From contig CAMDEA010000008.1 of NCBI GenBank assembly GCA_945893045.1, positions 27,269 through 91,268 of the forward strand: a DNA stretch of 64,000 nt, written 5' to 3'. Positions 9,020-19,226 of the stretch are shown piece after piece (position 1 is the first letter of the stretch; every line of letters begins with the position of its first letter). Source of the DNA: Planctomyces sp. SH-PL62 (GTDB lineage: Bacteria; Planctomycetota; Planctomycetia; Planctomycetales; Planctomycetaceae). The translations under genes and the position numbers were made by a program. The notes below the pieces were generated by a model. It was given only the letters and a program-made list of their open reading frames with translations. It made no database searches and had not been told where the DNA came from.

Positions 9020-9997
9020 GTGATCCTCGCCGTTCACTTCAATTTCGCGACCAAGCTCGAAGAACAGATTCCCATCGCCAGCGTGACGCATGCCTTGGAA
9101 TTGGTGGACGCGACGGCGGCCGGTCGATTCTGGTGGATTGATTTCGCGGGCGATGCGGTCGACCACGGCTTGGAATTGTTGGAGCAATTGGGCTGCGAGC
9201 GACAGCAAATGGTCTCCCTGCTCTCCGAACGTCCAACTCCTTATTTCGCCGATCTGGAGGAATTCGTCGCGTTCACGTTGCTCGATGCCGATTGGAGTGT
9301 GACCGGCGTCAGCACACATCCGTTGGCGGTGTGTGTGGGAACCAAGTGCCTTGTGACGATGCATCGCTCGCCCTCGCCCGTCATCGACGCGATGCGTCAG
9401 AGTTATGCGCGAAGTTTTCGCCGAATCGCGCTCTCCCCCGGCTTCCTGTTGTATGCGCTGGCCAGCCATCTTTGCGAAACGTACACGCAGATCGTGGGGC
9501 AGATCTCGGATGACAATCAAACCGTTCAGGACAATTTGTTTAAGCAAGCCAACGAAGACATGTTCGAACGGGTCGCGGAACTGCTGCGGGCGGTGAGTGA
9601 ATTCCAAAAGGTCGTGGTTTACGCACGCGAGATTGTGCATGACTTGTCGCTGCGGCGTTCGCCCATGATTCCGGAAACCACGCAGCCTTATCTGGAGAAG
9701 AAGGCTGGGCTCTTGGATCGCCTGAGCGCGGATGTGGCCTCGGAGCGGGAGTTGCTTTCGGAAACCGTCGGTCTGTATCTGGGCATTGTCACGCATCGGA
9801 CCAATCACACGCTGTCGAGGCTGACGGTGCTGGGGACGTTGATCTTGCCGCTCACGTTTCTCACCGGCGTTTATGGGATGAATTTCGACGTCATGCCCGA
9901 ACTGAAATGGCGATACGGCTATTTGGGTTTTTGGGGCGTCGTGGTCACGTTTGGGTTGGGCGTTCTGGTCATGATGAAACGCAAACGTTGGTTCTAA
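9020..9997 (+). CDS. corA: CorA-family divalent metal ion transporter
   Basis: A 325-residue protein of the CorA (2-TM-GxN) family, which forms pentameric inner-membrane channels for Mg2+ or Co2+. A long cytoplasmic alpha/beta domain and a coiled-coil stretch precede TM1 (LGTLILPLTFLTGV), the signature YGMNF with GMN at residues 286-288, and TM2 (FWGVVVTFGLGVLVMM), ending in the basic tail KRKRW. Upstream in-frame starts exist, but the GTG at 9020 has GAGG about 8 bases before it and gives a normal N-terminus. Whether it moves Mg2+, Co2+ or exports Zn2+ as ZntB does is not decided by the sequence. Confidence 0.88.
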   Translation: MILAVHFNFATKLEEQIPIASVTHALELVDATAAGRFWWIDFAGDAVDHGLELLEQLGCERQQMVSLLSERPTPYFADLEEFVAFTLLDADWSVTGVSTHPLAVCVGTKCLVTMHRSPSPVIDAMRQSYARSFRRIALSPGFLLYALASHLCETYTQIVGQISDDNQTVQDNLFKQANEDMFERVAELLRAVSEFQKVVVYAREIVHDLSLRRSPMIPETTQPYLEKKAGLLDRLSADVASERELLSETVGLYLGIVTHRTNHTLSRLTVLGTLILPLTFLTGVYGMNFDVMPELKWRYGYLGFWGVVVTFGLGVLVMMKRKRWF

Positions 9998-10141
9998 GTG
10001 GTGCTTCACTTCCGAAGTTTCCAGGACGCTGGTTTTCGTCGCATTGCTTGCGTGTGGCGAAACAACACCGAGCTTTCTAACGTAGTCTTCCACCGCACAA
10101 CTCAATTGGATTTCGCCAACACTTCACCACGCGAGGGCATC

Positions 10142-12841
10142 ATGTCACGAGCATTGACCGACACCCTGTTGATCGACCCCCCTCCCACGACCGCCGAAGA
10201 GTTGCGGCTGAAGGCGGCTCATTCGCGAAAAGAAGACTGGCAGCGCTGGGGACCGTATCTTTCCGAGCGGCAATGGGGGACGGTGCGTGAGGATTATTCG
10301 CCGCACGGCGACTCGTGGGGATTCTTCCCGCACGATCACGCGCGCAGCCGAGCCTATCGTTGGGGCGAGGACGGGCTGATGGGGATCAGCGATCGGCAAG
10401 GGCGGTTGTGTTTCGCGCTGGCGCTGTGGAACGGCCGCGATCCGATCCTGAAAGAGCGGCTGTTTGGACTGACGGGGCCGGAGGGAAATCACGGCGAGGA
10501 CGTGAAGGAGTTGTACTACTACCTCGATTCAACGCCGACGCACTCGTACATGAAAGCGCTCTACAAGTACCCGCAGGGGACGTTCCCGTATGAGCAATTG
10601 ATCCAGGGGAATCGTCATCGCGGGAAGGATCAGTTGGAGTTCGAGTTGGTCGATACCGGCGTGTTCAACGACGACCGCTACTTCGACGTCGTGGCCGAGT
10701 ACGCGAAGGCATCGCCGCAAGACATCCTGATTAAGGTGACTGTTCACAACCGTGGTTCGGAAGCGGCAAGTCTGCATGTCCTGCCGACCTTGTGGTTCCG
10801 CAACACCTGGTCGTGGCTGGGGCACGACGAATTGCCGGAGCGCTATCCCAGCATGCAGCTCCAGCCGGACGGAACGGTCTTCGTGTGGCACGAAGCGTTG
10901 GGCGAAATGTCGTTTGCGTCCGATTCGTCGGTCTGCGCTTCCCAATGGCTCTTCACCGAGAACGTCACGAATTCCGAACGGCTGCACGGCACGCCGAACG
11001 AAGGCAAGTATGTGAAAGATGCGTTTCATGATTTGCTCATTCACGGCGATCAAGAGGCTGTTTCGCCGTATGGCATCGGCACGAAAACGGCTGCCTGGTA
11101 CGAGCTGAAAATCGAGCCGCATTCCTCGAAAGTCATCCGCTTGCGACTGACCCAGAACGGGGAAAAGAAATGGACGCCAGAGACGGCGTTCGGGCCGGAA
11201 TTCGAGGAGGTCTTCGCCGCTCGTCTGGAAGAGGCGGACGAATTCTACGGCTCGAAACTTTACCGCGAGTATTCGCCGGAGGCGGCACGAGTTGCTCGGC
11301 AAGGTTACGCGGGGCTGTTGTGGACGAAACAGTTTTATCACTACGTCGTGCCGCAGTGGCTCAAAGGAGATGAAGGGCAACCCCCTCCACCGGAATCACG
11401 CAAGCAAGGGCGCAATCGCGAATGGCCGCATCTGTTCAATCGCGATGTGATCTCGATGCCGGACAAGTGGGAGTATCCGTGGTACGCGGCGTGGGACTTG
11501 GCGTTTCACATGGTTCCGTTCGCGCGCATCGACGCCGAATTCGCCAAGCAGCAACTGCTGCTGTTTCTGCGCGAATGGTACATGCACCCGAACGGTCAAT
11601 TGCCCGCCTACGAGTTTGGATTTGGCGACGTGAATCCTCCGGTCCATGCCTGGGCTTGTTGGCGCGTCTACAAGCAGACCGGCGGACGCGGCAAACGCGA
11701 CCGCCTGTTTCTCGCACGTGCGTTTCAAAAGCTGCTGCTGAACTTCACCTGGTGGGTGAATCGGAAGGACATCGCTGGGAACAACATGTTCGGCGGCGGG
11801 TTCCTCGGATTGGATAACATCGGTGTGTTCGACCGCTCGCAACCGTTACCGACAGGTGGGCATCTGGAGCAAGCGGACGGAACCGCGTGGATGGCGTTCT
11901 TCTGCTCAACGATGCTGTCGATCTCGCTGGAGTTGGCCTCTGAAGATCCCAGTTATGAAGACATCGCCTCGAAGTTCTTTGAGCACTTCGTCGCCATCGC
12001 CGACGCCATGAACACGCTCGGCGGCAGCGGCCTGTGGGACGAGACCGACGGTTTCTATTACGACCAGCTCCGGATGGGAGACCACGGCCAGCCGATGCGC
12101 ATTCGCTCGGTGGTCGGCATCATCCCGCTGTTCGCGGCCGAAATTCTCGATCCGCAAACGCTCGACAAGTTGCCCGGTTTCAAGCACCGCATGAACTGGT
12201 TCTTGAAGAACCGTAAAGACCTGGCAAAGCAGATCACCATTTGCGAACGAGACCCGGCGGCGAAAGATGCGAAACGGAGCCGTCTGTTGTTGGCGATCCC
12301 GTCGAAAGAACGCCTGAAGCGCGTGCTGCAACGTGTTCTCGACGAATCGGAATTCCTGTCCCCCTACGGCTTGCGGGCGTTATCGCGGGTGCATGCGAAC
12401 GATCCGTTCGTTTTCCGCACCGACGGTCAAGAACTGCGAGTCGATTACGTTCCCGGCGAATCGAACACGGGGATGTTCGGCGGCAACTCGAATTGGCGCG
12501 GGCCGATTTGGTTCCCGGTCAACTACCTGCTGGTCGAAGCGCTGGAACGTTATCACCACTTCTACGGCGACGACTTCAAAGTCGAATGCCCGACCGGCAG
12601 TGGCGTCTTGATGACGTTGAAAGAAGTCGCCACCGAGTTATCACGCCGGATGTCGAACCTCTTCCTCCCCGACGCGGAGGGACGCCGGCCCTGTCACGGC
12701 GATGATCCCCGCTATCGGGACGATCCCTATTGGAAGGATCTCGTGCTGTTTTACGAATACTTCCACGGCGACACCGGCCGTGGCTGCGGAGCCTCGCACC
12801 AAACGGGCTGGACGGCGCTGGTCTTGCGATTGTTGAAGTAA
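10142..12841 (+). CDS. Glycoside hydrolase family 63-like glucosidase
   Basis: An 899-residue protein resembling bacterial GH63 enzymes (mannosyl-oligosaccharide glucosidase / MGH-like (alpha/alpha)6 barrel). The N-terminal half is beta-rich (residues about 60-390, including [13 protein letters not shown]). The C-terminal barrel carries [27 protein letters not shown]-like [29 protein letters not shown] and [20 protein letters not shown], which are conserved barrel motifs with candidate acidic catalytic residues. There is no signal peptide, so it is probably cytoplasmic and may process glucosylglycerate, mannosylglycerate or other glucosides. The ATG at 10142 follows GCGAGGG; the open frame extends upstream without a better start. 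A palindrome begins 8 bases after the stop. Confidence 0.82.
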   Translation: MSRALTDTLLIDPPPTTAEELRLKAAHSRKEDWQRWGPYLSERQWGTVREDYSPHGDSWGFFPHDHARSRAYRWGEDGLMGISDRQGRLCFALALWNGRDPILKERLFGLTGPEGNHGEDVKELYYYLDSTPTHSYMKALYKYPQGTFPYEQLIQGNRHRGKDQLEFELVDTGVFNDDRYFDVVAEYAKASPQDILIKVTVHNRGSEAASLHVLPTLWFRNTWSWLGHDELPERYPSMQLQPDGTVFVWHEALGEMSFASDSSVCASQWLFTENVTNSERLHGTPNEGKYVKDAFHDLLIHGDQEAVSPYGIGTKTAAWYELKIEPHSSKVIRLRLTQNGEKKWTPETAFGPEFEEVFAARLEEADEFYGSKLYREYSPEAARVARQGYAGLLWTKQFYHYVVPQWLKGDEGQPPPPESRKQGRNREWPHLFNRDVISMPDKWEYPWYAAWDLAFHMVPFARIDAEFAKQQLLLFLREWYMHPNGQLPAYEFGFGDVNPPVHAWACWRVYKQTGGRGKRDRLFLARAFQKLLLNFTWWVNRKDIAGNNMFGGGFLGLDNIGVFDRSQPLPTGGHLEQADGTAWMAFFCSTMLSISLELASEDPSYEDIASKFFEHFVAIADAMNTLGGSGLWDETDGFYYDQLRMGDHGQPMRIRSVVGIIPLFAAEILDPQTLDKLPGFKHRMNWFLKNRKDLAKQITICERDPAAKDAKRSRLLLAIPSKERLKRVLQRVLDESEFLSPYGLRALSRVHANDPFVFRTDGQELRVDYVPGESNTGMFGGNSNWRGPIWFPVNYLLVEALERYHHFYGDDFKVECPTGSGVLMTLKEVATELSRRMSNLFLPDAEGRRPCHGDDPRYRDDPYWKDLVLFYEYFHGDTGRGCGASHQTGWTALVLRLLK

Positions 12842-12849
12842 CGAGTGAC

Positions 12850-12936
12850 GGGGTCGGGAGTCTTTTTCAGGTCGGCCTTATCAAAATCACGCTTGTGAAG
12901 TCGCGCAGGGCCGACCTGAAAAAGACTCCCGACCCC
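12850..12936. repeat. Palindromic repeat family D, copy 1
   Basis: Perfect 28-base arms at 12850-12877 and 12909-12936 (core GGGTCGGGAGTCTTTTTCAG) start 8 bases after the GH63 stop codon. The same arms recur at 27131-27223, also directly after a stop codon. The stem is long enough to act as a transcript end stabiliser. Confidence 0.88.
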
Positions 12937-13010
12937 TTGGCGTTCCCGCTTGTCACTCGCGGAACACCGCGTCAGACTCCGCCCGTCTTTGCTGCCTGTT
13001 TGATAGCCTC

Positions 13011-14261
13011 ATGGACGAAGCGATGCCCGAACAATTTATTCACACGCATCCGTTGCCCAACGGATTGACGGTCGTGATCGAGCCGATGTCGGATGTGCAA
13101 TCGGCGGCGTTTTGCTTTCTGATCCCCGGCGGCAGCGCGTTCGACCCGGCCGGCCAAGGGGGCACGGCGGCGGCCCTGACCGATTGGATCACGCGCGGAG
13201 CGGGCGACCTCGACAGCCGCGATTTGTCGAATGCCCTCGACAACCTGGGAGTGCAGCGGAACGAGAGCACCGGGCTGAATCACATCGCCTTCACGGCTGC
13301 GACTCTGGGTGAGAATGTTCCAGCGGCGCTCACGCTTTACGCAGACATCATTCGCCGACCGCAGTTGCCGGAAGAAGAATTTGAAGGCGCGATCGCCGGC
13401 ATCGAACAGTCGCTGCGAGCGATCGAAGACGAACCGCAACGCAAGCTGATGATCGAGCTTCGTCGCCGTTGCTATGACGCTCCGTGGGGATTACCGACGG
13501 AAGGTTCGCTTGAAGAATTGCCGCACCTCACCGCGAAGTCGGTGAGGGCGCACGGCGATCGCTGCCTGCGTCCGAACGGGGCGATCCTGGGCATCGCCGG
13601 TCAAGTCGATGTCCCGCGCACGCTGGATTTGGTCGCGCAGTTGTTCGGCGATTGGAAAACGAAATCGGAACCGTCGATGGTCACTGGCCCGCGCGGCGAG
13701 CGAATCGGGCACATTGCTCACGATTCGACGCAGATGCACATCGGCATCGGCTACGACGCGATCGAGTACTCGCATCCCGATTACTACAAAGCGTGGGCGG
13801 CGGTCGGGGTACTCAGCGGCGGCATGAGCGCGCGGCTCTTCACCGAGGTCCGCGAGCGTCGCGGCTTGTGCTATTCGGTCAGCGCGTCGCTCAACAGCCT
13901 GCTGCACGAAGGACGAGTCCTCTGCTACGCCGGCACCACGGTCGAGCGCGCTCAGGAAACATTCGACGTCACGTTGCGAGAACTCCAGCGTCTGGGGGAC
14001 GGCATCGAGCTGCATGAACTCGAACGCTGTAAGGCTCGCGCGAAGAGTTCGCTGATCATGCAGCAGGAATCGACCACCAGCCGCGCGACGTCCATCGCTC
14101 GTGACTGGCATTTTCTGAAACGCATTCAAACGCTCGACGACATCCGCCGGGACATCGACAGCCTGACGGTTGCGGGCGTGCTGGACTATGTGCATCAGCA
14201 TCCGGCTCGCGACTTCACCGTGCTGACGATCGGCCCGAATCCGCTGAATGTTCCGTTGTAG
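13011..14261 (+). CDS. M16 peptidase homologue without the zinc site (partner subunit)
   Basis: A 416-residue member of the M16B peptidase family (processing peptidase/pitrilysin fold). The N-terminal PLPNGLTVVIEPM opening is typical, but where active members have HxxEH this one reads GGTAAALTDWITRGAG, so zinc binding is lost. It retains the C-terminal substrate-side motif EVRERRGLCYSVSASLNS, which contains the conserved Arg and Tyr. This pattern matches the non-catalytic subunit of heterodimeric M16B enzymes. The next gene has the opposite pattern. The start could be 13011 or the in-frame ATG at 13023. Probably cytoplasmic or periplasmic; no signal peptide is visible. Confidence 0.85.
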   Translation: MDEAMPEQFIHTHPLPNGLTVVIEPMSDVQSAAFCFLIPGGSAFDPAGQGGTAAALTDWITRGAGDLDSRDLSNALDNLGVQRNESTGLNHIAFTAATLGENVPAALTLYADIIRRPQLPEEEFEGAIAGIEQSLRAIEDEPQRKLMIELRRRCYDAPWGLPTEGSLEELPHLTAKSVRAHGDRCLRPNGAILGIAGQVDVPRTLDLVAQLFGDWKTKSEPSMVTGPRGERIGHIAHDSTQMHIGIGYDAIEYSHPDYYKAWAAVGVLSGGMSARLFTEVRERRGLCYSVSASLNSLLHEGRVLCYAGTTVERAQETFDVTLRELQRLGDGIELHELERCKARAKSSLIMQQESTTSRATSIARDWHFLKRIQTLDDIRRDIDSLTVAGVLDYVHQHPARDFTVLTIGPNPLNVPL

Positions 14262-14332
14262 CTCAGGCCCTTGTGGCCTGGATGATTCGAAATAGTGGGG
14301 CAATCATCCGACCCACAAGGGGTCGGGCTACT
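14260..14332. repeat. Imperfect palindrome of two GTAG hairpin units
   Basis: The left unit reads GTAGCTCAGGCCCTTGTGG from 14260, and the right unit, read on the minus strand, GTAGCCCGACCCCTTGTGG. Each forms a hairpin, and the two are mirrored around AATCATCC. The left GTAG overlaps the last codons of the first M16 gene and contains its TAG stop. A further single unit of family F lies at 14372-14395. Confidence 0.65.
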
Positions 14333-14371
14333 TTTCGGATTGCCCCGAACGGTCAAACGATTCCATAGGAA

Positions 14372-14395
14372 GTCAGGCTGGAAAGCCTGACCTAC
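14372..14395. repeat. Single unit of repeat family F
   Basis: One 24-base unit, on the minus strand GTAGGTCAGGCTTTCCAGCC, ends 8 bases before the start of the second M16 gene. The same unit occurs as mirrored pairs at 57138-57228 (inside a gene) and 58369-58448. Confidence 0.8.
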
Positions 14396-14403
14396 GAGAT
14401 GCC

Positions 14404-15636
14404 ATGAAATTCCATCAGACAAAACTTGCCAACGGTTTGACCGTTATCGCGGAACTGAATCCGGCAGTGCATTCCGCCGCGCTGGGGTTCTTCGTCCGCA
14501 CCGGTTCGCGCGACGAAACCGCGGCCGTGTCCGGAGTCAGCCACTTCCTGGAGCACATGGTCTTCAAAGGCAGCGACAAGTACTCGGCCGACGACGTCAA
14601 TCGGATCTTTGATGAGGTCGGAGCCAAGTACAACGCGGCGACCGCCGAAGAAGGGACGTTGTTCTACGGAGCGGTCCTGCCCGAATACTTGCCGCAAGCG
14701 TTCGATCTGTTCGCGAACATTCTGCGGCCGTCGCTGCGGCAGGCGGACTTCGACATGGAGAAGAACGTCATCCTGGAAGAGATCGGGATGTACGACGATC
14801 AGCCCAGCTTCACGGCCTATGAGAATCTGATGCAGACGCACTTCGCCGGGCATCCGCTGGGGCAGAGTGTGCTCGGCACGAAGGAGAGCATCACCGCGCT
14901 GACGTGCGAGCAGATGCGCGAGTATCACCACAACCGATACCTCGCCGGCAACGTCGTGCTGGCGGTGGCCGGGAACACCGATTGGTCGCAAATCGTCGCG
15001 CTGGCCGAGCAGCATTGTGCTCACTGGCCGGCGGGGACGTGCGGTCGTGCGACGCATGAAGCCAAGCCAGCGGGCGGCCTGAAGGTCATCGCTCGGCCGA
15101 AGAGCCAGCAAGAACACATCATGCAGATGACTCCCGCGCCGTCGGCACAGAACCGGCTGCGATACGCGGCGGAGATTCTGTCGGTGATCGTCGGCGATTC
15201 CAGCGGCAGCCGGTTGTTTTGGGAGTTGGTCGATCCCGGACTCGCGGAAGCCGCCGACCTCGACTTCACGGAATACGACGGCAGCGGCAGCTACATGACG
15301 TACTTGTCGAGCGAACCGGAAGCGATCGCGGAGAATCTTGCACGCATCCACGCGATCTACGACGAGGTCAATCGCGACGGCATTCGCGAAGACGAACTCG
15401 AAATGGCGAAGAACAAAGTCTCCTCGCGCGTCGTGCTCCGCAGCGAGCGTCCGATGGGTCGGCTCTCATCGCTTGGCGGCAACTGGATCTACCGCGAAGA
15501 ATTCCGCTCGGTGGCGGACGACCTTGCGACGCTGCGCGGGATCACAAGCCGCGATGTGCGCGAGTTGCTCGACGTCTACCCGCTGGGAGCAACGACGACC
15601 GTCGCGGTAGGTCCGTTGGAATCGCTCAGCTTGTAG
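14404..15636 (+). CDS. M16 zinc peptidase, catalytic subunit
   Basis: A 410-residue M16B metalloprotease. The inverted zinc motif HFLEH is at residues 47-51 inside [11 protein letters not shown], and the downstream Glu-rich segment [14 protein letters not shown] supplies the further metal ligand. It lacks the R...Y substrate motif in the C-terminal half, where the equivalent segment reads [18 protein letters not shown]. It therefore complements the upstream homologue, which keeps that motif and lacks zinc ligands. In mitochondrial processing peptidase and some bacterial M16B enzymes such a split yields an obligate heterodimer. The gap between the genes is 142 bases and filled with repeats, so co-transcription is likely but not proven. 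Substrate unknown. Confidence 0.92.
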   Translation: MKFHQTKLANGLTVIAELNPAVHSAALGFFVRTGSRDETAAVSGVSHFLEHMVFKGSDKYSADDVNRIFDEVGAKYNAATAEEGTLFYGAVLPEYLPQAFDLFANILRPSLRQADFDMEKNVILEEIGMYDDQPSFTAYENLMQTHFAGHPLGQSVLGTKESITALTCEQMREYHHNRYLAGNVVLAVAGNTDWSQIVALAEQHCAHWPAGTCGRATHEAKPAGGLKVIARPKSQQEHIMQMTPAPSAQNRLRYAAEILSVIVGDSSGSRLFWELVDPGLAEAADLDFTEYDGSGSYMTYLSSEPEAIAENLARIHAIYDEVNRDGIREDELEMAKNKVSSRVVLRSERPMGRLSSLGGNWIYREEFRSVADDLATLRGITSRDVRELLDVYPLGATTTVAVGPLESLSL

Positions 15637-15669
15637 CCCATTTCCACGCGAATCGATTCATTGTCGCTG

Positions 15670-15880
15670 GCCTTCCGGACTTGGCCCCAACGGGGACGAA
15701 CTCGAAAGCCCAGGGCAACGCCCTGGGTTGGCGCATCACCAACCGACACTTAGCCCCAACGGGGCGAAACTTGAGCGACGCCCGTGCGAGTTTCGCCCCT
15801 TCAGGGCTGTAGAATCTTTCTCGCATGGCTAACCCAGGGCGTTGCCCTGGGCTATCGAGTCACGCCCCCTTGGGGCTGAA
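15670..15880. repeat. Long composite palindromic element G, copy 1
   Basis: About 210 bases built from short palindromes: CCCCAACGGGG, a 22-base unit at 15707-15728 (AGCCCAGGGCAACGCCCTGG), a second CCCCAACGGGG, GCCCCTTCAGGGC, and at 15832-15853 the exact reverse complement of the 22-base unit, ending GCCCCCTTGGGGCTGAA. A second copy with the same order of parts is at 30357-30596. It fills the gap between the convergent M16 and bamA genes. Confidence 0.85.
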
Positions 15881-15926
15881 AAACAAATGGTTGCGAATTG
15901 CAAAACGGATTTCCGCGTTCCCGACA

Positions 15927-18692
15927 TTACCGCGTGACACCGACGGAGAAGTTGAAGACGCGGGTGTCGTCGAACGTCTCTTTAAGAATCGGGAAGCCAA
16001 AGTCGATGGCGATGGGAGCTGGGCCCATCAGCGGGATGGTCACTCGCAAACCCGCACCGACCGTCAAACGCATGTTCTTCAGGCTGACGCTGGTCGCTTC
16101 GACGGTACCGAAGTCGGTGAAGCCTACGACGCCCAGCGCTTCATCAGCCGTGACCGGGATCAAATACTCGGCACCCCCCAGCAACATCCAGCGGCCACCG
16201 ACGCGGACACTCCCTTGGATCGGGCTGACGCCGCGATATGAGAAGCCTCGCAGAGATTGAAAACCGCCCGCGAAATAGTTTTCGAAGATCGGCGTGTTTG
16301 AGCCGGTCCACGCCGCCTGCAAACCGAGCGACAGAATGTGTCGGCCGCCTCCATCCGGACGGCTATAGGTCGTGAAGTATTGATGGGCCTCGCCGTCGAT
16401 GCGCGGATAGTTGTACTCGCCGAAGGCTTGCTCGTAGCCGCCGGTCAGGTAATGCCCCGCGGCCGGTTGGAACTGGGAATCGCGCGTGTCGTGGGCAATC
16501 GCGATGCGCCCCGTGGAGAGGAAGCTCGTGCCGAGCGCTTGAGCCAGGATCGGGGGCGTCGGCACGGTCGGATTCAGAATATCGACAGACTCCATACGGA
16601 TCGAGCCGATCAGCGACCACTCCTGCGTGAGTTGCCGGCCGATGGTGACTCGACCGCCCAATCGGTTTTCGCGCCAATCGCGATAGAAGCGATTGAAGAA
16701 GAAGCCGCTCACGCCGACGCTGTAGGGCGTGTCCATGAAGTACGGGTCGGTCCAACTGACGAGGTAACGACTGACGATGTTGCCGGGGACCGCTTCCATG
16801 CGGAATTGCTGGCCGGCACCACGGAACGCGGTACCGTTGCGGACGTCCTCAAAGCCGCGCGGGAAGCGCGTGATATCGAAATTGTTTTCTTCCAACACGA
16901 TGGAGCCGACGACGCCGGAGTTGCTGTTCACGCCGACGCCAAAGGAGAGCCGTCCAGTTTGCGCCTCGGTGACGAAGACATTTCCATCCGCCTGACCAGG
17001 GGGCAAGATTGTCTGTGCTTGGGGATCAGTGGCCGTTGCTCCGAACGGATACTCGGGCGGGGGATTTTGAGCCAGCAGCATCGACGAGTTGGGGTCGACC
17101 CAATCGGTGTCGGATGAATCTGGACTCTGGCCTCGTACGACGGGCTTCGTGCCGAAGATCAGCGAATCGGACGTCAAACCTCGCCAGGTGATAATCGCGG
17201 GTTCTTGTTCCTCGTCGGGTGATTGTCCGCGAATGGTGCTCGCCTGCGTGATTTGCGGCCGATTGAAAACCGGCTTCTCAGGCACTTTGGAGAGCTGAAT
17301 GCGTGGAGCCGTGGGGCCAGCGCGATCGAAGATCTGGTTTTCCAGACGCCGTTCGCTCTGCTTGAGCTTCTTGGGATCAGCCAGGTCGCCGGGGTGCAGC
17401 AACATGCGGTTGCGGACCACCGACTCGCGGGTGTGCGGGTGGTCTCCCTGGATATGCACGTTGATGTGTCGAATCGTGTAAACGCGGTCTTCATCCACCT
17501 GATAGACGAGATCCATTTCGCCCGTCTCTTCCAGGAACCGGGGAATCGGCTCGACGTTGGCGAAGGTGCGTCCCAGCTTGCCGTAGCGATCCTTGATGGC
17601 ATCGACATCCTTGTTCATGAACCGCGAATTGTACGAGTCGCCCGACCGCAGCTTGAGGTCAGTGGCCAGTTCCTCATTCGAGAAGATCTTGTTGCCTTCC
17701 AAGATCAGCTTGCGGATCTTGAATCGCGGACCTTCCGCAATGCGGTAGGTGATGACGGCGTGCGCCGCCTTGTAGCTCAGCGGATTCCACGGACTCTCGT
17801 CGATGGCGACGTCCTTCTCGATATTCACATCGAAGTAACCCAGGCTGTGGTAGTACTGCTTGAGCGCGGCGACGTCGTCCGGGATTTGTTCCGGCTTGTA
17901 CTTGTTCCAGAACGGCAGACCGAGAAACGCCGGCTTGAGCGAGAGCTTTGTCTTCAACAGCCCCGTGGAAAATGACTCGTTGCCGTCGAACCTGACCGAG
18001 CCGACGATGACCTTCGGACCTTCGTCGATCTCAAAGATGACTTGGCGATCCTCTCGGCGATTGCCTTTTTCGAGCGTGACTTTCGTGTACGGGAAGCCTT
18101 TGGATTTGTAGTGCTCTTCGATCCGTTTGATCGCCTCGCGATTGACGCTGACGTCGAACGGGCTGCCCGGTTTGAGCCCCGTGAGTGTTTGGAGATACTT
18201 CGTCTTGATCCGTTCGTTGCCGCGGAACTCGACACTTTCCACCATCGGCCGTTCGATCACCCGAAAGACCAGGACGAGTTCACTGTCCTTGCGGCGATAA
18301 CGTGGCTCGACGGCGAAGAACCAGCGTGTGCTGAAGAGTGCCCGAACGTCTTCACGAATTTGCGATTCACTCGGCGGCCGGCCGATCGCCGAACGAATCA
18401 ACTTGCGGATCGCTGTGGTTTCGATCGTGTCGTTGCCTTCGATGACGATGTCGGCAATCGGATCGGTCAAAGCATCCGGGTCTTCATCGCCCAGCGGTGA
18501 CACTCGTTCGTGAATCTCACCCGGAACGAGTTCTTCGTCCGGAGTCTGCTCGCCAATTTTGCGAAACGGACGACGTGCCGAAGCCGCCGATTGATTGAAG
18601 CCGGGCGACTGACCGCGAATCGTCGGCGACGATTGGCAACCGGACATCCAAAGGGTGAGACCGCACAGAGACACGCCGACCCAAGGGGCCAT
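15927..18692 (-). CDS. bamA: BamA/Omp85-family outer-membrane protein assembly factor
   Basis: A 921-residue Omp85 protein that would insert beta-barrel proteins into the outer membrane. POTRA-type repeats occupy roughly residues 60-450 (for example VESVEFRGNERIKTKYL and VGSVRFDGNESFSTGLL). A proline- and acid-rich linker follows, and the C-terminal surface antigen barrel from about residue 570 includes the lid motif ENYFAGGFQSLRGFSYRG and the final strand VFNFSVGVTR. I start at the ATG at 18692, with GAGG 6 bases upstream, giving a leader ending LTLWMSGC, which resembles a lipobox; ATG 18740 is an alternative. The peptide RGQSP occurs three times in the N-terminal tail and linker. BamA normally has a type I leader, so lipidation is uncertain. 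Confidence 0.93.
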   Translation of the reverse strand: MAPWVGVSLCGLTLWMSGCQSSPTIRGQSPGFNQSAASARRPFRKIGEQTPDEELVPGEIHERVSPLGDEDPDALTDPIADIVIEGNDTIETTAIRKLIRSAIGRPPSESQIREDVRALFSTRWFFAVEPRYRRKDSELVLVFRVIERPMVESVEFRGNERIKTKYLQTLTGLKPGSPFDVSVNREAIKRIEEHYKSKGFPYTKVTLEKGNRREDRQVIFEIDEGPKVIVGSVRFDGNESFSTGLLKTKLSLKPAFLGLPFWNKYKPEQIPDDVAALKQYYHSLGYFDVNIEKDVAIDESPWNPLSYKAAHAVITYRIAEGPRFKIRKLILEGNKIFSNEELATDLKLRSGDSYNSRFMNKDVDAIKDRYGKLGRTFANVEPIPRFLEETGEMDLVYQVDEDRVYTIRHINVHIQGDHPHTRESVVRNRMLLHPGDLADPKKLKQSERRLENQIFDRAGPTAPRIQLSKVPEKPVFNRPQITQASTIRGQSPDEEQEPAIITWRGLTSDSLIFGTKPVVRGQSPDSSDTDWVDPNSSMLLAQNPPPEYPFGATATDPQAQTILPPGQADGNVFVTEAQTGRLSFGVGVNSNSGVVGSIVLEENNFDITRFPRGFEDVRNGTAFRGAGQQFRMEAVPGNIVSRYLVSWTDPYFMDTPYSVGVSGFFFNRFYRDWRENRLGGRVTIGRQLTQEWSLIGSIRMESVDILNPTVPTPPILAQALGTSFLSTGRIAIAHDTRDSQFQPAAGHYLTGGYEQAFGEYNYPRIDGEAHQYFTTYSRPDGGGRHILSLGLQAAWTGSNTPIFENYFAGGFQSLRGFSYRGVSPIQGSVRVGGRWMLLGGAEYLIPVTADEALGVVGFTDFGTVEATSVSLKNMRLTVGAGLRVTIPLMGPAPIAIDFGFPILKETFDDTRVFNFSVGVTR

Positions 18693-18917
18693 GCGGACCT
18701 CGCACTGGACACGACAGGTGCCGTCCTTGACACCGCTCATCTGGTTGGATTTCCGGTTGGAGAGTCGGATTTCGGAAGGGTTCAAGAGAGGACAGGAAAA
18801 GTCCTCTGCGGAAGGGAGCGGGGATGTATCGCAAAGCGCGAATTGAGAGCAAGACGTGTTTTGGAATTGCCGATTCTTGATTTTCTTGACACGAACGAAT
18901 TCCAGGTACGCGCTTTG

Positions 18918-19150
18918 GCCCCCATCCAGCTTGCCTGGATGGAGCCAGAGATGGAGTGCTAATCCGGCAATCATTCGCTACGTCAGACCCCATCCAGCTC
19001 GTCTGGATGGTGAATCAGATTCTTTGACGTTTGCCGCTCCAGCGATCTGCTTCACCATCCGCACGAGGCGGATGGGGCCTGAAGGACAAGGATGTTTGTC
19101 GTTCCTTAGCTCTCCATCGTTCGCTCCATCCAGGCAAGCTGGATGGGGGC
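18918..19150. repeat. Nested inverted-repeat element, copy 2
   Basis: Outer arms at 18918-18945 and 19123-19150 are perfect 28-base complements (GCCCCCATCCAGCTTGCCTG). Inner arms at 18986-19014 and 19051-19079 are imperfect complements carrying GACCCCATCC. Order and spacing match the element at 324-562. The 18741-19226 gap contains no other feature I can support. Confidence 0.85.
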
Positions 19151-19226
19151 GGAAACTTGCCGCACCTGGAATCCGTGAGTGTCAGCGATTTTCGATGTTT
19201 TGTGTTTTCAAATCGGCAATCGAAAA

